DNA of 64,000 nucleotides. It comes from Aphrocallistes beatrix (taxonomy: Eukaryota; Porifera; Hexactinellida; Sceptrulophora; Aphrocallistidae). A model generated the notes under the pieces. It had not been told where the DNA came from. It saw only the letters and a list, made by a program, of their open reading frames with translations, and did not search any database. The stretch lies in contig OY725492.1 in the NCBI GenBank assembly GCA_963281255.1, positions 4,395,571 to 4,459,570 on the forward strand, given 5' to 3'. A program made the position numbers and the translations under genes. Below are positions 30,867 to 40,128 of this stretch, in pieces (the first letter of the stretch is position 1; every line of letters starts with the position of its first letter).

Positions 30867-31239
30867 TCATGATCCACCTTAGATAAATGACGTTTGTTTT
30901 TGAGTAGATAATTAGAAAGCAATCAACCTTTTTTTATATTTGTGGACACATAGTGTCCGCAAACCGCGCAGCGTAAGCAAGCGAAGTGTGCTTGTAAGAC
31001 TAAAGTACAATTATGTATTAAGTAACTGTGAAAATGATGAATAGAAGTAGTAGTGTCATGCAGGAATACCCTGAACTCGTATTAATGCACTAAACTTTGG
31101 AAACCTATTTCAAGATTAAATGATGGATTAAATATTTCACAACAATATCATTTTGTTTGTATTTATAACTTCACACTAACTAGACTAAAACGTAGCTACA
31201 ATTAATTTTACCTCAGACACTAAGTCTGCGTTCATTGTA

Positions 31240-32178
31240 ATGGAAGATCAGTTCGGACAGAATACAATCAGCAATCCACTTGTTAGTACTGCGAAGCACC
31301 GAAATTCAGGAGATTTCGAAACAGACCCTAAACGCCCTCGTTTGGAAAAGACTTGCGATTCTAAAATAAATCCCAACCTTATAACACCTCAATATGATAC
31401 ATTCCAACACCTCATTGTTGTTACTAACTCTATATTAGATATGATGCCAAGTGTCATCTCTGTAGACGAGGATAGAGGACACATTTATGTGGCAGACAGC
31501 TACAAATGTCGGATTATAATATTCTCTGAGACAGGTGACGTTGTCAATGAATTCCCTACTAGCTCCAGTCCACATGGTATTCTCATTGTTGAAGACAGGG
31601 TTTATGTTACAGATTTGGTGCTTCATAAACTCTCCATGTATTCAATTCCAGATTACCAAATGATATCACAAGTCGGAGAGTTGGGATCTGGAAGCGAACA
31701 GTTCGATCATCCTCAAAATCTCTCCTTATCTCCAGATAAACATATCTATGTAACTGATTGTGATAACAACAGACTACAAATCCTAGACTGTAACCTTCAT
31801 TTCAAAGGAAATTTTCAACACCCTTCTATGATAAATCCTGTAGACATTAAGTTCAGTAATTCTCAAATGTTCGTACTGACTATGGCCAGCCCATGTCTCC
31901 ACATATTCACTCTCTCAAGGGAATTTGTACGCTCTATCATCACTAGAGGATTTGGCCTACAAACTTGGTTTCCTTATTTCTTTTGTTTAGATGAGCGAAA
32001 TAATATCGTGATTAGTGGTTCCTTCGATACTAAAGTTTTTTCTTCTGAAGGAAAACTTTTGCACATGATCGATGTAGCAGCATATCAGCAAGGAATCGCA
32101 ATACTCAAACAGACTAAGCTAGTTTATGTGTCTCATAAAGGAGGAGCCTCTGGGCGTCTTTATATATTTTCTAGTTAA
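31240..32178 (+). CDS. MEDQ-type NHL-repeat protein (copy 7)
   Basis: 312 residues, single exon. N-terminus and basic patch (DPKRPRLEKTCDSKINP) follow copy 4, blades 1-2 (VADSYKCRIIIF, TDLVLHKLSMY) follow copy 2, and the C-terminal part is its own: blade 5 is shortened (NIVISGSFDTKVF) and blade 6 reads AAYQQGIAILKQTKLVYVSH. Frame and length are intact. It is the last clear member before the array changes to TRAF-like genes. Confidence 0.85.
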   Translation: MEDQFGQNTISNPLVSTAKHRNSGDFETDPKRPRLEKTCDSKINPNLITPQYDTFQHLIVVTNSILDMMPSVISVDEDRGHIYVADSYKCRIIIFSETGDVVNEFPTSSSPHGILIVEDRVYVTDLVLHKLSMYSIPDYQMISQVGELGSGSEQFDHPQNLSLSPDKHIYVTDCDNNRLQILDCNLHFKGNFQHPSMINPVDIKFSNSQMFVLTMASPCLHIFTLSREFVRSIITRGFGLQTWFPYFFCLDERNNIVISGSFDTKVFSSEGKLLHMIDVAAYQQGIAILKQTKLVYVSHKGGASGRLYIFSS

Positions 32179-32493
32179 TAGTTGTTACTTTCTATAAAAC
32201 TTGTTTGCCTCAGATTTCAAATATAATCTTTTAGAAACGCTGACGAATGTTGAAGTTAATTATTTCAATTTATAATATGTTGTTGCCATGGTTACTTCTA
32301 ATTCCCCCCTCAGGGGATTAGGTCCCCTTTGAAAATATTTTTGAAGTAATGGATCCCGATTAACTCTCAAATATTAGCTTTGTCATTGGCATCTGCGATT
32401 CTTTTCGTTCAACACAACACTGTTGTATCAATATTTTCAGCTATTCCACTTCACTATAGAGATCAATCTAAGCGATCTGTTCTGTTCCTTGTA

Positions 32494-32935
32494 ATGGCTA
32501 CACAGTCAAAAGCTGGCACTACACCGTATGTTGATAAGATTAAGCATAGAAAATATTGGAGACATTAAAATAGCTTCGAAACGCTCTCGTTTGGAAATAA
32601 TTGTCTTCTCCAGATAAACGCATCCATGTACATCAAAACCTATCAAGTCAATCATTCCCAAAAGTTTGTACTATTCGATGCCAATTCCTCTCATCGCATA
32701 TTCACTCTTTGGAATTTGTGGGTCCATGATATCTAGGTTTACTACATTGCCTTTCTGCTTGGATTATCGTTAGCGACTTTTCGGATCTCAGAATAAAAGT
32801 ATTTCTCCTGGAGGCGAGCTTTTTCATACTATTAAAATTCACTATCTACACAGAATATAATTCTTAAATCGGAATAAATTAGTAGTTGTGACTTCGGACC
32901 GTTTATATGTATTCGAATATTTTCTAATTAAACAT
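32494..32935 (+). pseudogene. decayed NHL gene relative
   Basis: It begins MATQSKAGTTPYVDKIKHRK at 32494 and soon hits a stop. Downstream, recognisable MEDQ-type pieces appear in order with many indels: AACGCTCTCGTTTGGAAA, TCTCCAGATAAACGCATCCA, AAGTTTGTACTATTCGATGC, CATCGCATATTCACTCTTTG, TTGGATTATCGTTAGCGAC. An old copy, perhaps of a third NHL subtype that started MATxSKA, as in the fragment at 20202. Confidence 0.65.
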
Positions 32936-33409
32936 TTGTGATCCATGAATACGCGTAGTGATTTGTCTAACAACAGTGCAGAATTGCTTTAACCTGCTTA
33001 CATTGAATAGAGCCTGTCTCATATGGCCCTCAGAGAAGCGGAAAACCTTTGTAGAACAGATAAATCTCGTGATTGATGGACAACTTTGGTTACAGGGAAA
33101 GCAAATTAGGACCACTAGTATACTTGAAATAGTTGGATGTATAATACAGCTTATCATACAAGAAAGGTTGATACAACTTTGTGCATGGATCTATATGGTG
33201 TAATATAGCACTAGCTATGAGGAGAGATTCTTACATAACATAACATAGGAGTAATTACAAATCACGTGCAAATTGATATGTTATATGAGTAATCTCCTAT
33301 CAATTCTTACTTAATCTCTTCAACATATCAAGAACCAACCTGGTACACACGAGCTTACCTATATAATGTACAAGTATGTACTGTATGCACTGTTAATTGT
33401 AAATTCTAA
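32936..33409. other. intergenic, promoter of the first TRAF-like gene
   Basis: Short open frames on both strands (for example 32958-33203) show no recognisable domain and no paralogue. Nothing else is seen. Confidence 0.35.
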
Positions 33410-35163
33410 ATGGCAGAGAAATTGAATGGAATTGGAGACGTTACGTTCACACATGAGGTGAATTGTCTGCTGTACGTGTGCGGTAGTGGAGTTGAATACA
33501 AGGGTTGGAAACAGGAATTGCTTGTTGAAAAGATAAGAAATAAGCTAGAAGAGATGTTTCTACTCTGCAACGGTTGTCGAGGAGTGTTGAGAGACGCTTG
33601 CATGATTGAGAGAGATGGAAAGCAGGAGCTGAGATGTTCTGTCTGTGTCCCAGACAATGTGTACGCCAGCGTTGCTCAAATGAACCGTGAAGCTGTCAAC
33701 GAAAAACAAGTAAGTGACATGCAGTTTAGGTACATACGTATTTTGTAACGAAATTCTGCTATTAATATCTAATAGGACTTCTTGATAAAATACGAAGTTA
33801 TTAGGATCACGAAAATGTACATTTGCTAACTACAACTCAGCTAAATGTTAAAACTAGTTAATATTGTCACTAAAATTTCGCTTGGAATTCTTAGTATTAA
33901 TTTATAAAAAATCCGTTTACATATACAGTCGACTCCGCTTAATAGAGTTATATCGATCAGAGAACCTTTTGGCCCGATTAAAAGGAGAGCCCTATTAACC
34001 AAAAATACTTTATATTAGCTTCTATGTGTGAGAGCTATTCCGGTCCTGCCAAAATTGTCCCGATTAAACGGTTGACCCGATTAAACAGTGACCCTATTAA
34101 GCGGAGTCAATTGTATCATTAGTAAAGCGAGCTAGAATATCACTACGAAATGAGATTTTAATTGAATCTATTTTAGGTGCACTGTCCCTTCAAGTTTAAA
34201 GGGTGCGATTGGACAGACACAATAAATCAGCTGTTCACTCACCTCAGAGAGTGCGGGTTATTTCCGGTGAAATGTCCTCTGAGGTGTCTCTCAGTGGAGG
34301 AGGAGAAGGAAGGGGAAGTGAACACGGTTGAGAGGGGGCTACTATCAGAGCATCAGGAGGACAGCTGTCCCATGCGACTAGTGAATTGCGACTATTGCAG
34401 TGCAAGAGTTACGGCTTGTGAGGTTAACCCACACTTGCAGATCTGCGAGGGTTTTCCAATTGCGTGTCCGAATTCCTGCGGCTGTAGTGGAGTGGAGAGG
34501 CGAAACATGGCAGCGCATCTCGGCAGTGACTGTCCTTTTCAGGTGATCGAATGTCCTTTCGCTCAATACGGTTGTGATGTGAACTGTAAGAGAGCAGAGA
34601 TGGACAAGCACGTCAAGGAGATAGTGTACACGCATTTAAACTACACTACTCTGAAAGTGAAGAGGTTACAACGTGAGTTAGAGGGAAGAGATTCAGAAAT
34701 CAGAGAATTGAAGAACAAGATCTCGAGTCTGCAGGTACGGGGTGAGCTAGAGTGGAAAATCGGCGGCGTGCGTAAGAAAATTGAAAATAGAGAAGTGACA
34801 CACAGTGATCCGTTCTACGTGGGTAGCTACAAATGCCAAGTAGGAGTTGTGTGGGATATTGAGGAGGGAATTGTGGGTTGCATAATTTATATTCTGAAAG
34901 CGGAATTCGATGACCAGTTAACTTGGCCGTTCAGGTTTGAGTGTCGCTTCATTTTGCTGAATCAAATCAACAGCGAGGATAATTTAATCATGAGTGCCCT
35001 GAGGGCTCAGGAAGATATTAAGGATTTTGAAAAGCCCAAAGCGCAACGCGAGTTTGGAATTGGTGTCAAATTTATTTCTCACTCAGAAATCCTAACAGAG
35101 AAATACCTAAAGGATGATTGCATATTCCTAAGAGTGCCAGTGTTAAGCTTACCTGTTTGGTAA
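33410..35163 (+). CDS. TRAF-like protein a: variant RING-like, TRAF zinc fingers, MATH
   Basis: Exons 33410-33709 and 34177-35163, phase-0 GT-AG intron, 428 residues. Exon 1 ends in a cysteine module at the RING position, C53-x2-C56-x7-C64-x11-C76-x2-C79 (LLCNGCRGVLRDAC, RCSVCVP), with no His and too few ligands for a full RING. Exon 2 opens with TRAF-type fingers (about 101-250: HCPFKFKGCDW, CPMRLVNCDYC, CPFAQYGCDV), a short coiled coil (about 255-286), then a MATH domain (about 291-425: LEWKIGGVRKKI, FYVGSYKCQ, LTWPFRFECRF, KFISHSEIL). TRAFs are cytoplasmic trimeric adaptors of receptor signalling. This is the most divergent member, with the shortest coil, and is intact. The intron separates the RING-like module from the fingers in every copy. 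Confidence 0.85.
33926..34113. mobile_element. MITE family B in the intron of TRAF-like a
   Basis: Ends CAGTCGACTCCGCTTAATAG and the complement of CTATTAAGCGGAGTCAATTG; TA at 33924-33925 and 34114-34115. Related to 10302-10471. Confidence 0.8.
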
Positions 35164-35394
35164 ATTGGACATGAGGTGTGAAAATATGAACACATGCTAA
35201 TCTTGTATTTTCTTCTACTATGTATGTGTATGTATTCTATCCTGAGCTTGTCTGTGTAGTATGTGATGTTAATTAGTAATTACTCTATATGCGTGCATGG
35301 TTATGCATTGGATTTCATTCAATTGTTAGCAACGATGGCGAATTCAAACAAAAAATGTTAGGTTTGTATTACTGCATCAAACAAATATTTAGAT
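35164..35394. other. 3' flank of TRAF-like a
   Basis: AT-rich, no feature recognised. Confidence 0.35.
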
Positions 35395-36262
35395 TGTCAT
35401 GGCTAGAAGAAAGATAACCTGAATCAGTTCGATTGAGTTCGTAGAGAAATTCACTTAGCATTTATGGCTCAGGCAAAGCTGCTAATATTTGTTGTTCGCA
35501 ACTAGTTTCAATGCATCTATCATGATTAGACCTTACTATACACCCAGCAACGCCTCAAGCTTACTCTAGTGTCCACCTATCCGACAGCAAAAGTTCATGG
35601 ATCCCGCTTGTGTGTGATATCTTATTTAGTAAAAACGCTAGGATTTTTGTTTTTGTTTGTTTGTCCGAATTGATTGAAGAATTTGCAAGTAGAGATATGA
35701 AATTGGCATGTGGGTGTCAAATCATGAGTCTATGATTAAGTTCGAAGATCTAAGTGAAATTTTCACACTTCTGCAAAAAAATGGAAAACAATATTTCACA
35801 CATTTTCACTACGTATAATATACTATATGGCTTCCCTTTCACATTATAAATCGTTGTACGGCACTACAATAACTACAATAAAAATGCTAAAAGAGGATGT
35901 AGATTTTGAATGAGACCCACAATTACGTAGAATCTAAAATGAGTACACTGAGAGCAATACATGTTAATAGCGAGAAGAAGAGTTCTAAATTGATCAGTGA
36001 ATATCAGAAGAAAGGAGTTCCGTTAGCAGTATTCGGGAAGAATAGCAATAAAACATCAAAAATCTGATCTACTTATTTTTACAGCTGTGACTACTCAAAT
36101 CTTTGTATGCAAGTTTTCGATATAATATTTCGATTTCTATTTTTGTTTAGTGAGAAAATGGATGGACAGACGTGGAATTTGTATTCTTCAAGAAAAGGTT
36201 TATGTCACTCAATATATAATCAATTGCCTTAAGTTTATTCTCTCCAAGTAAAGCTTTAATTC
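35395..36262 (+). pseudogene. decayed MASAELV-type NHL gene, split by a repeat
   Basis: Bases 35395-35455 keep the start region (GATTGTCATGGCTAG, AACCTGAATCAGTTCGATTG). After repeat sequence, about 35910-36250 resumes in the second half of the coiled coil (GAGTACACTGAGAGCAATAC) through the linker (AAAGGAGTTCCGTTAGCAGT) and parts of blades 1-2, with stops and indels. Confidence 0.75.
35636..35870 (+). repeat. dispersed repeat with TTTG-rich head
   Basis: CTAGGATTTTTGTTTTTG, then TGTCCGAATTGATTGAAGAA and GAAATTTTCACAC. The same order is seen at 44965-45245, and inverted at about 52400-52640 and 53590-53740. Confidence 0.65.
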
Positions 36263-36269
36263 AGATAAC

Positions 36270-36427
36270 CAGGGTTGCCTTGGGAATGGGATTTCAATTC
36301 CCATCCCATCCCCACAAGAATTCCACAGAATCCCATAGATTCCCACATGTGGGAACATCCATAGGCTTAAAGTCATACCCGTTCCCATTCCATATGGGAA
36401 TACCCACATATTCCCACGGAAACCCTG
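36270..36427. mobile_element. MITE, CAGGGTTGCC ends
   Basis: CAGGGTTGCCTTGGGAATGG is mirrored by CATATTCCCACGGAAACCCTG. The interior is repeated TTCCCA/TGGGAA. A shorter relative is at 42863-42962. The termini suggest hAT; no clear 8-bp duplication was found. Confidence 0.7.
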
Positions 36428-37002
36428 CTATCGCAGCACTACTATGTTGTTAAATAATGAATTCGAATTTAAACTGGTCTTTAAACGGAGATTTGAAATA
36501 AGACCTAAAATATCTTCGAAGTAGCATACATGCCAATCTGAGCAATGATAAGAGCGGGACGCAGCGTTGAATTTGGCAGAACATGGCAGGACGCAATAGA
36601 AATGTACTATACATAGAGTAAAAAAAGCGGGACAGTTGGCAAGTATGAACTACTAAAGATCGATAATGATTAGAGACTAAAGTATTGAACTGTTACTAAA
36701 TGGTTGAAAGATGAAATTATTACAACACGATTGGACCTTTTGAATGGCATCTTTGAGAACTAAAATTCTTAAACTTAACGTAAACAACTTATTTTAATCC
36801 TCTCTAAGCTGGTTCGCATGTACATTATTATGGTTAAATAGTTTCTATGCACCATGTACTTAGGCTTATATTTTGCGGAGAAATTTCTAGTATAAAAGGA
36901 TCAAATAACCACTTTTTAATAATCTTATTTTAGACCATACTATTAGCACTATTACAGACTCAGTTCATTGATAGTTGCACTTGAAGTTAAGCAGATACTG
37001 TC
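36428..37002 (+). promoter_or_regulatory. upstream region and TATA promoter of the NHL gene at 37003
   Basis: TATAAAA at 36891-36897, in GAGAAATTTCTAGTATAAAA, 112 bases before the ATG. The same box is at 38781-38787 and 42246-42252 before the next copies. Bases 36443-36475 (CTATGTTGTTAAATAATGAA) recur at 38211 and 41671. Bases 36527-36655 are an inverted TGTCCCG-type repeat. Confidence 0.6.
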
Positions 37003-38223
37003 ATGGCTAGCGCTGAGTTAGTAAGGAAGGAAGATGACAACCTGAATCAGTTCGATAGAGCTCGTAGAGAAATTCGAGATAAGTTCGCTAGAGCTCATTA
37101 TTTGTTACAAGAAAGAGAAGCAGTTTTGCTAGCACAAGTACAGGAGTTGGAAGATAAGTTTAATGAAAGAGGAATAGCTGATGAGATTGAACAAATGTTT
37201 CTTGCCAAAGAACATTTAGAGAATGATCTGAAAGGTAATAAAGTCCAAGAATTTCGCCGACGAAGCATTGCTCAGATCGATCAGAAGATTTCACAGCTAA
37301 AGATTCTACTCGAACAAGAGCAACTAATGGAGAAGGTATATTTTAAATGGAACCCACAATTTGAATCTAAATTGAGTACACTGGGAGCATTACGTGTTGA
37401 TAGCGGGAAGAAGAGTTCCAAATTGGTTAGAGAATATAAGAAGAAAGGAGTTCCGTTAGCAGTATTCGGGAAGCATAATTGTACAAAAATATCCGAAGAA
37501 CCTGGAATATTCGCTACTCCTGAAGGTATCACCGTGGATATTGATACAAATCTATTTTACATCTGTGACTACGGAAATGCTCGTATACAGGTGTTCGATA
37601 GGATGTTTCAATTCCTATTTATGTTTGATGAGAAAATGAATGGTCCAAGTGGAATTTGTATTCTTCATGAAAGAGTTTATGTCACTCAATATAGAATCAA
37701 TTGCCTTAACATCTATTCTCTTCAAGGACAGCTTCTAAACTCTGTTGGAAAGAAAGGAGATCGAGAACTTGAATTCAAGGGTCCTAGAGGTGTTTCTGTT
37801 TTCAGAAGAATTTATATTTGTGAATTTGCTAATAATCGTGTCCAATGTCTCAACCTAGATCTCTCATTCAATTGTTTCATCCCTGATATTGACATGGCTA
37901 AAGATGTGAAACTAACAACTGAGGAGGTTGTCATATTGTGTGGGGAAAATCCTTGTATTAAAGTCTACAATGCGTCTCACCAGCTCTCAAGACAAATCAT
38001 CAGCTCAGGAGAAGATAGTGCTGATCAAATATGTGTTGCAGATCGTTTCTTTCTAGATTCAGATCTCAACATTATACTGACTGATAGATACCGTCATTGT
38101 GTCTGCATATTCTCCTACACAGGAGCACTGATCCACAAGTTTGGGAAGGAAGGAGAAGAGAAAGGAGAATTCATTGAGCCAATTGGCATAACTCTGGATT
38201 CAGAAGGACGAATATGTTGTTAA
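37003..38223 (+). CDS. coiled-coil/NHL protein with altered C-terminus
   Basis: 406 residues: start MASAELVRKEDDNLNQF, coiled coil to about 145, linker EYKKKGVPLAVFGKHN, then NHL blades (YICDYGNARIQVF, VYVTQYRINCLNIY, YICEFANNRVQCLNL, HCVCIFSYTG). The family normally finishes GRIVVVSHNPNHCIQLF, but here the frame reads EGRICC and stops, because coding sequence joins intergenic DNA (TATGTTGTTAAATAATGAAT) at about 38211. The last strands, which normally close the propeller, are lost. Blade 3 also lacks the STEW residues (SVFRRIYICEF). It could be a functional truncated form or a new pseudogene. Confidence 0.65.
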   Translation: MASAELVRKEDDNLNQFDRARREIRDKFARAHYLLQEREAVLLAQVQELEDKFNERGIADEIEQMFLAKEHLENDLKGNKVQEFRRRSIAQIDQKISQLKILLEQEQLMEKVYFKWNPQFESKLSTLGALRVDSGKKSSKLVREYKKKGVPLAVFGKHNCTKISEEPGIFATPEGITVDIDTNLFYICDYGNARIQVFDRMFQFLFMFDEKMNGPSGICILHERVYVTQYRINCLNIYSLQGQLLNSVGKKGDRELEFKGPRGVSVFRRIYICEFANNRVQCLNLDLSFNCFIPDIDMAKDVKLTTEEVVILCGENPCIKVYNASHQLSRQIISSGEDSADQICVADRFFLDSDLNIILTDRYRHCVCIFSYTGALIHKFGKEGEEKGEFIEPIGITLDSEGRICC

Positions 38224-38865
38224 ATAATGAATTCGAATTTAAACTAATATTTAACCCCTATCTTAGTCAACGTTAAGTCTAATTAAAATATTCATTAAAT
38301 CTATCCGTGGGAATGGACGTGTGTAGAAATGTTTCAACTGAATTGTTCCGCCTCGCCACAAAAGCCCTTGATTGGAATGCTATATAAGATTGAGTATTCG
38401 TATTCTACTTAACAAGTGATGCATCGCGCTGAGAGTAAAGACAGTCTGACTCTCCTTAGAATGAAAGTATGTGTATTGAGATATTCAATCAATCACTCAT
38501 GATGCATTCATCCATTTATTAGTATCAATAATAAATAATGATTAAAGACTAAAGTATTGAATCGTTTACTAAATGGTTGAAGGATGAAATTCTTACAACA
38601 CGATTGGATCTTTTGAATGGAAACTTATAGAACCAAAATTCTTAAAAATGTACGCGAATGATTTGATCTACCAGACTTGTTTTCATCCTTTGAATGTTTA
38701 AAACTGATTCGTATGTGTATTATTGAGATTAAATTGCTATTACTTGTGCTTAGGCTTATATTTTGTGGAGAAATTTCTAGTATAAAAGGATCAAATAACC
38801 ACTTTCTAATATTTTTATTTAAAACTATAATCTAGCATTAGTACAGACTCAGTTCTTAGATTGTC
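38224..38865 (+). other. duplicated upstream unit with TATA promoter
   Basis: From 38211 to the ATG at 38866 the sequence is nearly the same as 41665-42330, so each of the two downstream NHL genes carries the whole unit. TATAAAA at 38781-38787. No gene. Confidence 0.6.
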
Positions 38866-40128
38866 ATGGCTAGCGCTGAGTTAGTAAGGAAGGAAGATGA
38901 CAACCTGAATCAGTTCGATAGAGCTCGCAGAGAAATTCGAGATAAGTTCGCTAGAACTCATCATTTGTTAGAAGAAAGAGAAGCAGTTTTGTTAACAGAA
39001 GTACAGGAGTTGGAAGATAAGTTTCCTGGAAGAGGAATAGCTAATGAAATTGAACAACTGTCTCTTTCCAAAGGACAGTTAGAGGATACTATGAAAGACA
39101 ATGTAATGAAAGAAATTCTCCAACGAACTATTGCTGAGATTGATGAGAAGATTTCACAGCTAAAGATTCTACGCAAAAAAGAGAAAGAAATGGAGAATGT
39201 GGATTTTGAATGGAACCAAGAATTAGAATCTAAATTGAATACACTGGGAGCAATACGTGTTAATAGCGAGAAGAAGAGTTCTGAATTGATCAGTGAATAT
39301 AAGAAGAAAGGAGTTCCGTTAGCAGTATTCGGGAAGCATATCGATAATAAATCAAATAATCCTGGCATTTTCTGCTATCCTCAGAGTATCAGTGTGGATA
39401 TCGATACTAATTTATTTTACATCTGCGACTACTCAAATCATCGTGTGCAAGTGTTCAATAAGATATTTCAATTCCTATTTATGTTTAGTGAGAAGATGAA
39501 TGGTCCATGTGGAATCTGTATTCTTCAAGAAAAGGTTTATGTCACTCAATATAGAATCAATTGCCTTAACATCTATTCTCTTCAAGGGAAGCTTCTAAAC
39601 TCTGTTGGAAAGAAAGGAAATGGAGAACTTGAATTCAAGGATCCTAGAGGTGTTGCTGTTTCCACAGAATGGAGAAGAATTTATATTTGTGATTTTAGTA
39701 ATCATCGTGTCCAGTGTCTCAACCTAGATCTCTCATTCAATTGTTTCATTTCTGATATTCGCTATGCCGAAGATGTTAAACTGACAGCTGAAGAGATTGT
39801 TGTATTATGTTGTAAAAATCCTTGCATTAGAATCTACAATACATCTCATCAGCTCTCAAGACAGATGATCAGCAGAGGAGAAGATAGTGCTAATCAAATA
39901 TTGCTTGGGAATCGTTTCCTTCTAGATTCAGATCTCAACATTATACTGACTGATAGAAAGCGTCATTGTGTCTGTATATTCTCCTACACAGGAGCACTGA
40001 TCCACAAGTTTGGGAAGGAAGGAGAAGAGAAAGGAGAATTCATTGAGCCAACTGGCATAACTATGGATTCAGAAGGACGGATTGTTGTTGTGTCTCATAA
40101 CCCCAACCACTGTATCCAACTTTTCTAA
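38866..40128 (+). CDS. coiled-coil/NHL-repeat protein, intact
   Basis: 420 residues, single exon, and the best-preserved member of the MASAELV type. Coiled coil about 15-145 (RREIRDKFARTHHLLEEREA, IDEKISQLKILRKKEKEM), linker EYKKKGVPLAVFGKHIDNKS, and six NHL blades: YICDYSNHRVQVF, VYVTQYRINCLNIY, YICDFSNHRVQCLNL, VVLCCKNPCIRIY, IILTDRKRHCVCIF, and IVVVSHNPNHCIQLF. No RING or B-box. It carries TATAAAA 85 bases upstream. It is closest to the gene at 2671 on the other strand, 35 kb away, in blades 5-6. Confidence 0.85.
   Translation: MASAELVRKEDDNLNQFDRARREIRDKFARTHHLLEEREAVLLTEVQELEDKFPGRGIANEIEQLSLSKGQLEDTMKDNVMKEILQRTIAEIDEKISQLKILRKKEKEMENVDFEWNQELESKLNTLGAIRVNSEKKSSELISEYKKKGVPLAVFGKHIDNKSNNPGIFCYPQSISVDIDTNLFYICDYSNHRVQVFNKIFQFLFMFSEKMNGPCGICILQEKVYVTQYRINCLNIYSLQGKLLNSVGKKGNGELEFKDPRGVAVSTEWRRIYICDFSNHRVQCLNLDLSFNCFISDIRYAEDVKLTAEEIVVLCCKNPCIRIYNTSHQLSRQMISRGEDSANQILLGNRFLLDSDLNIILTDRKRHCVCIFSYTGALIHKFGKEGEEKGEFIEPTGITMDSEGRIVVVSHNPNHCIQLF

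Larger units (their letters stand above)
29592..31239. other. intergenic between NHL copies 6 and 7
   Basis: Duplicated 3' flank carrying a hAT element (29854-30318), a decayed NHL fragment (30723-30866) and an inverted GC-head fragment (about 30945-31000, GCGGACAC-type hairpin). The promoter/leader block is from about 31147. No gene. Confidence 0.5.

Noticed and set aside
32924..33203. Overlapping short frames on both strands
   Set aside because: No similarity to the families here and no splice or start context.
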